DNA of 64,000 bases from Bryobacterales bacterium (GCA_003164035.1 PLRS01000071.1:145701-209700); one strand, 5' to 3'. Counted from the first letter of the stretch, positions 16,879-25,300 are shown. A program made the numbers and translations. Notes: a model not told the origin generated them from the letters alone.

Positions 16879-18762
16879 ATGAAAGCGGTTGTGTGTCATA
16901 AAGGAACAGCCACCGTACCAGTGCTGGTCGCCGCCGTGCTCTTTTGGAACGGTGGCATCGCCCGTGCGCAGCAGCCGGTCGAATGGCGCAAGGTGGGCGG
17001 CACCAGCGTAGCGGTCGATTTGTCGGGCCCGGCCACCGGCGCGGTGACGCGCGTTTGGTACGGACCGAATGGCGGGGCGCTGTACGCGGAAACTCGCGCG
17101 GGAAAGGTCTTTCGTTCGACCGATCTGGAGACATGGTCGCCGGCCATCGCGCCCGCCGAGCCGGCGGCGCCAGCCGCAGTCGTGGTCGCCCGGCTGCCCG
17201 AATCCGGCGCGCGCGCGATTTCTCTGGCTTCCGACGCCGGCGCCGCCTTTGCGCTGGGCCGACAACTCTATCGTTCCGACGACGGCGGCCATTCGTGGAC
17301 TAACCTGACCGGTTTCAAGGATTCTTCGGTGGTGGGCGGCGGCTTGCACGACGTCGCCATCGCCGCCGGCCAGCGCGACCGGATCGTGGTAGCCAACGAT
17401 TACGGGGTCTGGCGTTCGGCCGATGGCGGGCTCTCCTGGTCCGGACTCAACGATGGATTGCCGAATCTGGCGGTGCGCCGCATTCTGGCCACGCCCACCG
17501 GCACTTCGGGAACACGCGTCGAAGCGGAAGGCTTTGGAACTCTGGAATTGACTCCCGGCGCGGCGGTGTGGCGTCCGGTGGAAGCCTCGCCCGCGGATTT
17601 GATTGCCCGCTACGCCCGCCAATTGGAGGCCGACGTCACCGCCGTCGAGGTTTCCGGCCAAACGGTCTATGCGGGGACGTCGGACGGGCGCATCTGGGTT
17701 TCGCTCGACGGCGGCCGAACGTTTCCCAACCTGCCGGAACCGAACGGCAGCGGGAGAGTGGAGCGGATCTGGGTGGATGGCGGCTCGCCGAGAGTGGCCC
17801 TGGCGGCACTCAGCGGCGGCTCGCCGCGCGTATTGCGCACTACCAATAGCGGTGGTTTCTGGGATTCGCTGGACGGCGACCTGCCCGCCGGCGCGGCCCA
17901 TGGCATTACGGCCGACCGTGCGGCCGGCGCGGTGTACGTGGCCACCGACGCGGGCGTCTTTTATGGCCAGGCGGACCTGGAAAACGCCAGCATCGACCAG
18001 GTCCAATGGCGCAAACTCTCGACCCGGTTGCCGTCGGCGCCAGCCACCGACGTGCGGCTCGATCCGGCCGGTGTGCAGCTTTATACCGCGCTGGACGGTT
18101 ACGGAGTTTACGCCGCGGCCGCACCGCACCGTACGCGCAGTCCGCGAATTGTCAACGCCGCCGATTTCAGCACTCGAGCCGCCGCGCCCGGATCGCTGCT
18201 CAGCGTGGTGGGCGCGCGAGTAGGCTCGGCCCGCGGGGGCGAGCTGGATTTTCCGATCCTGGCCGCCTCCGACAACGAATCGCAGATCCAGGTTCCCTTC
18301 GAGGCCAGCGGCCCCAGCGTGGCGCTGGCGCTCGATACCAACCGCGGGCCCGTCACCATGGGGCTGCCGGTGGAAGCGGTTTCGCCGGCGATTTTGCTTT
18401 CTCGCGAGGGCGCTCCCGCAGTCTTCGACGCCGATACCGAAATGCCGCTCGATGCCGGCAATCCGGTTCACTCGCAGGGCCGTATCCTGATCATGGCCAC
18501 CGGCCTCGGCCGGGTGCAGCCGAACTGGCCGACTGGCGTGCCCGCGCCGCAGCAGGATCCGCCTGCCGTGGTGGCGCCAATTACGGCTTACCTGGACGGC
18601 TCGCCCATCGCCGTCACCCGCGCAACCCTGGCTCCCGGCTACGTCGGCTTTTACCAGATCGAAGTGCAGATGCCCGCCGTCGCCAACGCCGGAGCGTCGC
18701 AGTTGTGGATCGGCGCCGGCGGCACGGAAAGCAACCGCATCCAGATCGTAGTCGTGCCGTAA
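16879..18762 (+). CDS. Secreted BNR-type beta-propeller with TIGR03437 C-terminal domain
   Basis: 627 aa with a signal region (VPVLVAAVLFWNGGIARAQQ). Residues about 40-410 carry sialidase/BNR-like Asp-box repeats (YRSDDGGHSWTNLTGF, WRSADGGLSWSGLNDGLP, VSLDGGRTFPNLPEPNG, RTTNSGGFWDSLDGDLP). The last ~210 aa (IVNAADFSTRAAAPGSLLSV, RILIMATGLGRVQPNWPTG, GYVGFYQIEVQMPA) match what I know as the Solibacter-type C-terminal domain TIGR03437, nearly restricted to Acidobacteria. It is probably a cell-surface or extracellular protein; catalytic sialidase residues are not evident. Confidence 0.85.
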   Translation: MKAVVCHKGTATVPVLVAAVLFWNGGIARAQQPVEWRKVGGTSVAVDLSGPATGAVTRVWYGPNGGALYAETRAGKVFRSTDLETWSPAIAPAEPAAPAAVVVARLPESGARAISLASDAGAAFALGRQLYRSDDGGHSWTNLTGFKDSSVVGGGLHDVAIAAGQRDRIVVANDYGVWRSADGGLSWSGLNDGLPNLAVRRILATPTGTSGTRVEAEGFGTLELTPGAAVWRPVEASPADLIARYARQLEADVTAVEVSGQTVYAGTSDGRIWVSLDGGRTFPNLPEPNGSGRVERIWVDGGSPRVALAALSGGSPRVLRTTNSGGFWDSLDGDLPAGAAHGITADRAAGAVYVATDAGVFYGQADLENASIDQVQWRKLSTRLPSAPATDVRLDPAGVQLYTALDGYGVYAAAAPHRTRSPRIVNAADFSTRAAAPGSLLSVVGARVGSARGGELDFPILAASDNESQIQVPFEASGPSVALALDTNRGPVTMGLPVEAVSPAILLSREGAPAVFDADTEMPLDAGNPVHSQGRILIMATGLGRVQPNWPTGVPAPQQDPPAVVAPITAYLDGSPIAVTRATLAPGYVGFYQIEVQMPAVANAGASQLWIGAGGTESNRIQIVVVP

Positions 18763-19045
18763 GAATCTGCTTACTGGCCCACCTGCGAAAGGCGGTTCGG
18801 TATGTCGACGCGACAATTCCCCATCGGGTGCGCCAGTCTGGCGCTTTTGTCAGCGTATGTGGCCCCGTTTTTAATGGATCCAGCTCGGGGCTGGTTTACC
18901 GCCATTGCTTCGCCCCGCAAACCGTGCCGCTGATGGTGGTAAAGAACCTGGCGAAAATCTCCGATGGCGCCGACCTGCTCTGGGTCAAGTCGGGCAAGTA
19001 CGCCAAGGCGCCGTAAGCTGATAGGCCAGAAGGCCCCTCCCACTT
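18763..19045 (+). other. Gap with a possible C-terminal gene relic
   Basis: A plus-strand frame ending at a stop near 19016 reads PLMVVKNLAKISDGADLLWV then KSGKYAKAP, which looks protein-like. No start or upstream domain accompanies it, and the same frame upstream is only a shadow of the preceding gene. It may be the tail of a deleted gene; I do not recognise the family. Confidence 0.3.
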
Positions 19046-21238
19046 TCACTTGCCGGGGTGGTATTGCCGTTCAGTATGGCTGCGCAGTTCGTCGCGGTAG
19101 AAATAGACGTCGCGCAACTGGCCGGTGCTGTAGCGCGTGGCCTGATCGTTGAAGTGCCTGGAGGCCGGGTCGCCGCTCTCTCCGCCGGCGCTGACGGCTT
19201 TGGCGCGGACGCGCGGGCCGAACTCGACCACGGCGACGAAGCTGTTGCCGCTGGTGCCGTACCATTTCTTCGTGCCGGGATACGCGCGCGCTCCGAACGA
19301 AGCCAGCGAACCCCAGATTGCGGAAGTGAAGCCGACCGGAATGCTGGGCTGAGCGTCGTTGAAGGGCTGCACGATGGCGCCGGTAAGCCGTTGGAACCGA
19401 TTGATTTCGCCCCACGGCGTTTCCCATTTGCCAAAATCGGTAGCGAGTTTGTCGGACGCGGCCGCGAGCGATTCGAGAAGCTCGCCAGCGGTGGCGCGGC
19501 TGGCGATATAGTCCTCGACGGACATGCCGGCGGTTTTGGCGTCGGCGGTCACGCGGCTGCGGATTTCCTCGCCCCAGAAAACGGCCAGAGAAGTGGGAAC
19601 GGAGTTCACCGACCAGCGGCGGTCCCAGGTGCGCAACAGTACGATTTGGCTGGCCAGCCTGGCTTTCAGCGGACTGCCGGTGGCGGCCTGGTCCCAGGCG
19701 CGGATCAGGGCGGGCAATGGTTTATCGAACCAGGTCAGGTAGCTGTCGTAGGCGGCGGCAATCAGCGAGTCGAGGGTGAAATTTCTGGTGTTTTCGAGCA
19801 CCTTGACGGCGTGCAGTCCGCGCGCCGATTCGCCGCCGGTTTCCACGTAGACGGGATAATCTTGTTTCTTCGGGCTGCTCGGCCCGGCTGCCGACCACGG
19901 CCAGTTGTTGGTGTTGTAAAGCCAGCCGCTGGCGGGGTTTAACAGGTGCGGGGTCTCGTCGACGGAAAGCAGTCCGTGCCATTCGGTGGCGGGGTCGCTG
20001 CCATCCACCGGCTTGGTCCAATCGAAACGCGTGTCGCGCCGGGGAATGAAGTTGCCATGGAAGTAGGCGATGTCGCCATCGGCGTCGGCGAAGATGGTGT
20101 TGTTCGACGAGTTGGTGTGCAGCTCCATGGTCTGGCGGAACGACTTGTAATCCCGGACCTTGGTGCGGGTATAGGACTGCGTCAGCGCTTTCACCGGCTC
20201 CTCCATGAGGCGGACGCTCACCCACTTGCCATCGGTCTCGCGGACGATGGGGCCGTGATGGGTGCGGTAAACGGTGAATTTCTTTTCGGCCATGCCCTGG
20301 ACGGTGCGGTACGGCACGGTAATTTCCGCCGCGACCACTGGGCGCTCCCCGGCGCCGTATTTGTAGTAGAAACGACCGCCCTTCTCGAGCACGGTTTCGA
20401 GATACTCGTCAATGGCATCCACGCCGCTCGAGGTGTGCATCCAGCCGACGCGATCGTTGAAGCCCTGGTAGATGAAGAACTGTCCCCAGGTGACGGCGCC
20501 GTAGGCGTTCAGGCCTTCCTCGCTCACCATCTGCAGCTCGGAGCGGAAGAAGAAAGAAGTGTGGGGATTGATGAGCAGAAGGGCGTGGTGGGCGGCGGTA
20601 TTGGAGGGCGCGATGGCGATGCCGTTCGAACCGCTGGGCTCGGGCCGTTGGGCTTCGGCATCCGCTAAGGGCGCCGGGTCGGCACGATGGCCGTAGAAGG
20701 CTTCGAGTTGGCCCAGATTCACGCGTTCGATATCGGAGCCGATGCTGCCCTCGGTGAAGCTCAGCGCCATCCAGGGCTCAAATCGCCGGATGACTCGGGG
20801 TTTCACCTTAGGGTGGGTGGCGAGGTAGTAGTTTAGGCCATCGGCGAAGGCGTTCATGAGCGATTGGAGCCAGGCCGGACTGGCGGCGTATTGGGTCTTG
20901 AGTTCGGCGGGATCGATGAAGAGCTTCATGCGCAGGTCCCGATAAATCGCGGATTCGCCCTCCGCCTCCGCCAGGCGCCCCATGCCGTTGATGTAATTGG
21001 TCTCGACGCGGTTGAAGTCGTCTTCGGCCTGGGCGTACACGGTGCCGAAGACGGTGTCGGCATCGGTTTTGCCGTAGATGTGGGCAATGCCGTGATCGTC
21101 GCGGAGGATGGTGACATTCGGAGCCTCGCGTTCGTAGCGTGCGAGTTCCGGGTCCAAGGCCCTCCGGGACCAAGCCGCGGCGCACGTGGCCGCGAGCGCG
21201 AGGGCGAACGCCCGGGTGAGGCGAGATTGGTATTTCAT
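19046..21238 (-). CDS. Penicillin acylase family N-terminal-nucleophile hydrolase (peptidase S45)
   Basis: 730 aa. A signal peptide (MKYQSRLTRAFALALAATCA) targets it to the periplasm or outside. The alpha chain opens with VTILRDDHGIAHIYGKTDAD and VYAQAEDDFNRVE, typical of the family. The autoproteolysis site is GSN at residues 203-205 in SGSNGIAIAPSNT, making Ser204 the expected nucleophile of the beta chain. Further family motifs are PHTSFFF, GYNDR-like GFNDRVGWMHTSSGVDAIDEY, YRTHHGPIV and NWPWSAAGP. It should hydrolyse an amide bond; possible substrates include acyl-homoserine lactones, beta-lactams and peptides, and none can be chosen from sequence. No operon partner is evident. Confidence 0.92.
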   Translation of the reverse strand: MKYQSRLTRAFALALAATCAAAWSRRALDPELARYEREAPNVTILRDDHGIAHIYGKTDADTVFGTVYAQAEDDFNRVETNYINGMGRLAEAEGESAIYRDLRMKLFIDPAELKTQYAASPAWLQSLMNAFADGLNYYLATHPKVKPRVIRRFEPWMALSFTEGSIGSDIERVNLGQLEAFYGHRADPAPLADAEAQRPEPSGSNGIAIAPSNTAAHHALLLINPHTSFFFRSELQMVSEEGLNAYGAVTWGQFFIYQGFNDRVGWMHTSSGVDAIDEYLETVLEKGGRFYYKYGAGERPVVAAEITVPYRTVQGMAEKKFTVYRTHHGPIVRETDGKWVSVRLMEEPVKALTQSYTRTKVRDYKSFRQTMELHTNSSNNTIFADADGDIAYFHGNFIPRRDTRFDWTKPVDGSDPATEWHGLLSVDETPHLLNPASGWLYNTNNWPWSAAGPSSPKKQDYPVYVETGGESARGLHAVKVLENTRNFTLDSLIAAAYDSYLTWFDKPLPALIRAWDQAATGSPLKARLASQIVLLRTWDRRWSVNSVPTSLAVFWGEEIRSRVTADAKTAGMSVEDYIASRATAGELLESLAAASDKLATDFGKWETPWGEINRFQRLTGAIVQPFNDAQPSIPVGFTSAIWGSLASFGARAYPGTKKWYGTSGNSFVAVVEFGPRVRAKAVSAGGESGDPASRHFNDQATRYSTGQLRDVYFYRDELRSHTERQYHPGK

Positions 21239-21295
21239 GGGTGGATTACCTCGATTCTAGCCCGGCGCCGATTGGGTGCGGCCGCATTGAGCGTT

Positions 21296-21468
21296 TTGTG
21301 CATTTTTGTGCACGTGCGGCTGGTCTTGGGCGGGGCTCCAGGGAAATGGGGCTTGTGCATTTTTGTGCATCGAGCGTCGAACAGGCAAATGGCCTTCTGC
21401 CCGAAGCCACCATCGGAGCGCGACCCGGGCACGTAGGCCACGGTTGTCGATTTGTGCATTTTTGTGCA
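21296..21468. repeat. Three copies of a 17-bp repeat TTGTGCATTTTTGTGCA
   Basis: Exact 17-mers occur at 21296-21312, 21353-21369 and 21452-21468, with unequal spacings of 57 and 99 bp. Each contains a TGTGCA direct repeat around a T-run. On the minus strand they would encode CTKMHK in one frame and AQKCT in another. The region is upstream of the S45 gene and seems non-coding. Unequal unrelated spacers and short units argue against CRISPR. Confidence 0.75.
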
Positions 21469-21589
21469 TGGTTTCGGGAAAGCGGCTTGCTCGTGGCTGG
21501 CCCCAGCCGCATGGCATTCCTCCAAACAGGATAGAACAGGGGCAGTGCGCGGTTTTCGCCAAGTGGTTTGTTTTTAGTGGAAATAGGCT

Positions 21590-22309
21590 GTGATCGGGAA
21601 CTGGGAACCTGGAGCCCGCGCGCGGTGTCCCGATACTGATAATGTCCGCGCCAGCCTCATTGCCTCGGCGACGGTGGTCCCGGCGGTGGAAGAGTGGGTC
21701 CACGTGGCGGGGCTGGCGGCTATGGCCTGGCTGGTGCTGCCGCACAGCGGTCCCCACTTGATCGAGCGAATGCTGGAGGGGTGGTTGGTGGGTTTTTCGG
21801 CGATGATGTGGGCTGCGGCGGTGGTGATGCTGTTGCACTTATCGGTGCCGCACTGGACCGGGATGGAGATGAGGCCGGCCAACTGGCGATCGGCCGGAGC
21901 CGGGGTCTGGTTCGCACCCGCTATTCTGCTGCCGCTTTCGCCGGCGAGCATCGCGGCGGCCCTAGTGACGAGTGCGACGCGGTCGCTGTGCGCCCAAGCC
22001 GAGCCGCCCAATTGGAGCGCACCGGCCAGCCGGGCGGTGCTTGACACCGGCGGCCTGTGGTGGAACTGATCGCCATCGACAATGGGGTGCCTTCGAAGCC
22101 GACGCTGAGCCTGGGCACGGCGGGCCTGCCGCCGCCGGCAGACAAGGGCGAAGACGGGGGGGCGTTTCCGCGGCGCTGGATTTTTGCCGTGCCGCCCGAC
22201 CCGAGGTTGGCCAAGTTCGACGAGTTCAAGGTCGTTTACCATTGCGACCCGAGACACCAGGACCACAGCGCTCCGCGTGACGGTGAAACGGTTCGTGCTG
22301 GAGCCGTAA
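21590..22309 (+). pseudogene. Decayed membrane protein gene (internal deletion and frameshifts)
   Basis: An N-terminal part ends at 22069 and has hydrophobic helices (VHVAGLAAMAWLVLPHSG, EGWLVGFSAMMWAAAVVMLL, HLSVPHWTGMEMRPA). In another frame from about 22057, VELIAIDNGVPSKPTLSLGT and AKFDEFKVVYHCDPR follow. A third frame then gives ALRVTVKRFVLEP and a stop at 22307-22309. I recognise these pieces, in this order, as the two ends of an acidobacterial membrane protein family whose middle is missing here. The gene appears disabled by a deletion and at least two frame changes. No function is proposed. Confidence 0.55.
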
Positions 22310-22479
22310 ACACGAGTCAGATCGGCCCGTCAGCGACAGGGGCATGGGCCGAAGGGTCTCGCCACGAGTGGTCCAATTTTGAACATACAAACATGCGAAA
22401 ACATGCCATGATCCAGAAAACTATTGGCGGCGGCTTCGACAAAGGGGGAACAGGAGAAGCCGGGACTGGAGGGGTAGTC

Positions 22480-23178
22480 ATGAACGCGATAGGGAGCCTT
22501 GTGCCGCTTTCTTCGGAGCGACAACAACCAAGGCACGGCGCGAGACCGATCGCGTTCCGGCAGGAAAGCCGAAAAGTCGCGGATCTGGCTTACGCCCTGT
22601 GGCTGAGGTGGAACTTTCGGGGCGGCTCGCCGGAAGAGGCTCTGTTCACCGCCATGCGCGCAGTGAAAGAGAACACGCCGGCGGGGTTGTTCCTGGTGCC
22701 AAGACAAGGTGAATCGACGCGAAGCGGCATGGCCGCGATGGCCGCGGTCAAGTCACTCGCCAAGGGGGTCACCATGAAGACGATTCTCATACTGGAAGAC
22801 GAACCCGCGGTGATGAGGCTCATGCGCCTCATGCTGAAACAGTATGCCGTCATCGAAGCTTCTACCGTGGAGCAGGCTTATCGACTTTTCACCGAACATA
22901 GTTGCGGGATCGACCTGCTGGTTGCCGACCTGACATTGCCAACGGGCTCGGGAATACGAGCGGCTCTGCTTCTTCGCGCGGAGTCTCCCGGCTTGCCCGT
23001 GATTCTGACATCCGGTTATCCGGTGTTCGACTGGAGCGGCCGGGATTGCGCCGATCTGGAAAGGCTCGGACCGACATCGGCGATCGTTCTCCAAAAGCCA
23101 ATTCGGGTTCAAACGCTCCTGCAAACGGTTCGAGAACTGATTGGAGAGCCGCGGCACGCGGCCGCGACCGGCGCATGA
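22480..23178 (+). CDS. Single-receiver response regulator with N-terminal helical (DUF2934-like) extension
   Basis: 232 aa from the ATG at 22480, which has GGAGGGG 5-6 nt upstream. Residues 31-65 (RKVADLAYALWLRWNFRGGS) resemble the short helical DUF2934 module. The receiver domain starts at M99 (position 22774), itself preceded by AAGGGGG, so a receiver-only product is also possible. The receiver has the acidic pair E106/D107 (LILEDEP), phospho-acceptor D150 (LLVADLTLP), the Thr/Ser switch (VILTSGYP) and Lys in VLQKPI. No output domain follows, so it probably relays phosphate or acts by protein contact. Whether the two parts are one protein or two in-frame genes cannot be settled from sequence. 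Confidence 0.75.
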   Translation: MNAIGSLVPLSSERQQPRHGARPIAFRQESRKVADLAYALWLRWNFRGGSPEEALFTAMRAVKENTPAGLFLVPRQGESTRSGMAAMAAVKSLAKGVTMKTILILEDEPAVMRLMRLMLKQYAVIEASTVEQAYRLFTEHSCGIDLLVADLTLPTGSGIRAALLLRAESPGLPVILTSGYPVFDWSGRDCADLERLGPTSAIVLQKPIRVQTLLQTVRELIGEPRHAAATGA

Positions 23179-23179
23179 T

Positions 23180-23365
23180 ATGGACCTGGAAGGACAGCTT
23201 GGGGAGCTTCGGCTCCACCTGGAGCAGATCAACCGGGAGATCCGCCGCCTGGAACGAAGGGCCGGAGGGAAACTCAGACGGCCGACCGTCGCGCCAAAGA
23301 GCAGGTTGATGACCCAGCCGTTTCCGCAGGCAGACCACGCGGGGAGTCAGCCGAGCGGTATGTAG
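23180..23365 (+). CDS. Small coiled-coil protein
   Basis: 61 aa. Its ATG follows the stop of the response regulator by one base, suggesting translational coupling. The N-terminal 30 residues (MDLEGQLGELRLHLEQINRE then IRRLERR) form a heptad-like charged helix; the rest is probably disordered. It might be a partner of the receiver protein, but there is no recognised family and the frame could be fortuitous. Confidence 0.45.
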   Translation: MDLEGQLGELRLHLEQINREIRRLERRAGGKLRRPTVAPKSRLMTQPFPQADHAGSQPSGM

Positions 23366-23399
23366 TGCCTGTCAGGGAATGAGCATTCCGATGGCCGGC

Positions 23400-23575
23400 A
23401 ACCACTCCCTTGCGGTCGCGGCTCGGAAACGCGACATGGCCGGGACCGGGCGCCCCCAATCGGTCTTCGGCACCGGATGACGAGAAATTATCCAAGACTT
23501 TCGTTGGATGCTTAACCGATCTGGGGATCTCGCAGTTTCGGCGCGGCAACCGCTCCCTCACGGTCGCGGCTCGGT
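23400..23575 (+). repeat. Two copies of the AACCGCTCCC REP-like family
   Basis: Copies at 23400-23426 (AACCACTCCCTTGCGGTCGC then GGCTCGG) and 23548-23575 (AACCGCTCCCTCACGGTCGC then GGCTCGGT) are in direct orientation. The second is preceded at 23509-23533 by TGCTTAACCGATCTGGGGAT, a segment that recurs at 26918-26942 and, in diverged form, beside the 10457 copy. This defines a longer repeat unit of about 65 bp. Confidence 0.75.
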
Positions 23576-23632
23576 TACGGGCGCGGTTTGCGGGAACGGA
23601 TTCCCCCGGATCGCTTAAAGCACCCACTTCCG

Positions 23633-23670
23633 TTGACATTTGCACGGATCGCCTATAACCTTGGTATAAT
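23633..23670 (+). promoter_or_regulatory. Predicted sigma-70-type promoter
   Basis: TTGACA at 23633-23638 is followed by TATAAC at 23654-23659 (15-bp spacer) and by an extended -10-like TGGTATAAT ending at 23670. Either -10 would start a transcript near 23666-23677, giving a leader of about 150 nt before the receiver-like gene at 23827. Confidence 0.55.
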
Positions 23671-23720
23671 CAGTGCCTGAAAACCGGTCTTTGACTTTTG
23701 TCCGTTGCACTCGAAAGTCA

Positions 23721-23820
23721 AGGGGTCGTACCTAGTTGTACCTCGTCTTACCCCTCCGTTGGGCCAAACCAGTGGCATCACCGAACCAGTGTCATCCAAC
23801 GACACACCGACGAGGGGTAA
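23721..23820 (+). promoter_or_regulatory. Structured mRNA leader that could sequester the ribosome binding site
   Basis: TTACCCCTC (23748-23756) is exactly complementary to GAGGGGTAA (23812-23820), which contains the Shine-Dalgarno of the gene at 23827. The stem is extended by CGTTGG (23757-23762) against CCAACG (23796-23801). An upstream AGGGGT (23721-23726) could pair instead with ACCCCT (23750-23755) and free the site. Between the arms is an imperfect direct repeat (AACCAGTGGCATC and AACCAGTGTCATC). It does not match a riboswitch class I know. Confidence 0.5.
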
Positions 23821-23826
23821 TCCACC

Positions 23827-24291
23827 ATGGCAAAACAGTTCGAGCCCGCGGCATCTCTAACCGCGAGAGTAAGTAGTCCGACCGGCAGGTTGACGATTCT
23901 CTTTGTCGGGCCGCCGGACGAGGATTACTTATCCATGCAAGCCATTATCAGCCATTCAAACTGGACGTTATTAAGATCTGAGGACCTTCTATCCGCGGCG
24001 GCCTTATTAGAACAGCACGAAATTCCGGTGGTAGTTTGCGAGCGGGGCGACTCGCGGGGAACCTGGATCGAGGTGTTGGAACATATCAAGGGCCTGTCGA
24101 ACGCTCCGTCACTGATCGTTGCGTCGAAGGCCGCGGACGACCGGCTTTGGGCCGAAGCTCTGAACCTGGGCGCCTGGGACGTGTTAGCGAAGCCGTTCCA
24201 TCACAGGGAAGTGTTTCACAGCGTGAGATCGGGATGGCAGCATTGGCACGACCGGACCGGGCGAACGGGGGACACCACGCTACCCTTTTAA
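23827..24291 (+). CDS. Receiver-like (pseudo-receiver) protein
   Basis: 154 aa. The fold of a response-regulator receiver is visible: LTILFVGPPDEDYLSMQAII for beta1-alpha1, PVVVCERGDSRGTWIEVLEH around the usual phosphorylation site, PSLIVASKAADDRLWAEALN, and GAWDVLAKPFHHREVFHSV with the conserved Lys-Pro. At the phospho-acceptor position there is Glu (CERG) and not Asp, and the acidic pair at the first loop is also altered (PPDED). It is therefore probably not phosphorylated by normal phosphorelay. It has no output domain. It has its own promoter and the leader described separately. The 3' end overlaps the convergent cyclase gene by 12 bp. Confidence 0.8.
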   Translation: MAKQFEPAASLTARVSSPTGRLTILFVGPPDEDYLSMQAIISHSNWTLLRSEDLLSAAALLEQHEIPVVVCERGDSRGTWIEVLEHIKGLSNAPSLIVASKAADDRLWAEALNLGAWDVLAKPFHHREVFHSVRSGWQHWHDRTGRTGDTTLPF

Positions 24292-25224
24292 GAACCGGGC
24301 GAGGTCTTCGAAGCCGATACCCCAGGCGGTGGCGGGTTCGTCGTAACCTTTGAGGGTTACCTGGCGGCGCTGAAAGGGAGACGCGGCGGGGGCGTGGAGT
24401 TCGGTGAAGGAGCGCTCGCCCAGGGCGACGCCGAGGCCGAGTTGTTTGGTGGCGGCTTCGAGGCGGAAGGCGGCGTTGACGGTATCGCCCAAAGCGGTGA
24501 ACTCGGAGCCGCCGACGATGGCGGGGCCGGTATTGATGCCGGCGCCGACGCGCAGGGGGCCGGGGAGGGGGAGAGTCTTGTGCAAGTCGCCGGTGGCGAG
24601 ATCGATTTCGCTGACGGCGCGCAGGACGCGGCGCAGGTCGGCATCGAGCGCGGCGCCTTCCTCGTGGACCCAGACCGCCATGACGGCGTCGCCAATGTAG
24701 CGCTGCGACCAACTGCCCATCCGCTCCACGATTTGGCCCACGTGCAGAAACCAGGTGCCGATGGTCTGCGACAACAGCGCTTCGGAGACGCTGCGCGCCA
24801 GCGGCGTGTAATCGCGAATATCGACCACGGCAATCGTGGTGAGGGTGTGGGTGTGGAGAGCGGTGGTGGGCGCGTCGCGGGTGTTAAAATCCTCGGCTGC
24901 CGCGGTACCGGCGGGGGTGGGGTTATGGAAGACGGCTTGCTGGTCGCCGAAGACCAGCCGGTCGGAATCGTGCAACAGCACCGGGACGCTGACCCGGCGG
25001 CCGTTGACGAACGAGCCGTTCCGGCTGCCCAGATCGACCAGGGAAAAATCGCCGCCTTCGCGGCGCTGAATGAGGGCGTGGAGGCGTGAAACCGACCGCC
25101 CCTCGAGCACCACGGCGCAACCGTCGCCGCGGCCGATCGCCCACGAGGGCCCGTTCGAGAGCCTCCAGCGCCGGTCGCCGGGCTGAAGCAGAAGATACGG
25201 TGCGCCTGAGGCTTCCAAGAGCAT
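24280..25224 (-). CDS. FHA domain-class III adenylate/guanylate cyclase
   Basis: 314 aa, soluble. Residues about 25-100 form an FHA phosphothreonine-binding domain (WAIGRGDGCAVVLEGRSVSR, LHALIQRR, VDLGSRNGSFVNGRRV) with the GR, SxxH and NG landmarks. Residues about 130-290 are a class III cyclase domain: IAVVDIRDYTPLARSVSEAL with the first metal Asp, YIGDAVMAVWVHEEG with the second, GAGINTGPAIVGG, and ALGDTVNAAFRLEAA with the transition-state Asn and Arg. The residue that is usually the purine-selecting Lys before the GDAVM motif is Arg (SQRYIGDAVM), so nucleotide choice is uncertain. It may make cAMP in response to binding a phosphorylated protein partner. Confidence 0.9.
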   Translation of the reverse strand: MLLEASGAPYLLLQPGDRRWRLSNGPSWAIGRGDGCAVVLEGRSVSRLHALIQRREGGDFSLVDLGSRNGSFVNGRRVSVPVLLHDSDRLVFGDQQAVFHNPTPAGTAAAEDFNTRDAPTTALHTHTLTTIAVVDIRDYTPLARSVSEALLSQTIGTWFLHVGQIVERMGSWSQRYIGDAVMAVWVHEEGAALDADLRRVLRAVSEIDLATGDLHKTLPLPGPLRVGAGINTGPAIVGGSEFTALGDTVNAAFRLEAATKQLGLGVALGERSFTELHAPAASPFQRRQVTLKGYDEPATAWGIGFEDLARFLKG

Positions 25225-25300
25225 GGGCAGCTAGTGGCCGAGGCGAGCGAAGCCGAATCGCGCGCCACACCGATCTGGTGCCATGGCAGGCAGTAGGAAG

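Noticed and set aside
21296..21468. CRISPR array
   Set aside because: Only three 17-bp units with unequal spacing (57 and 99 bp), no cas genes.
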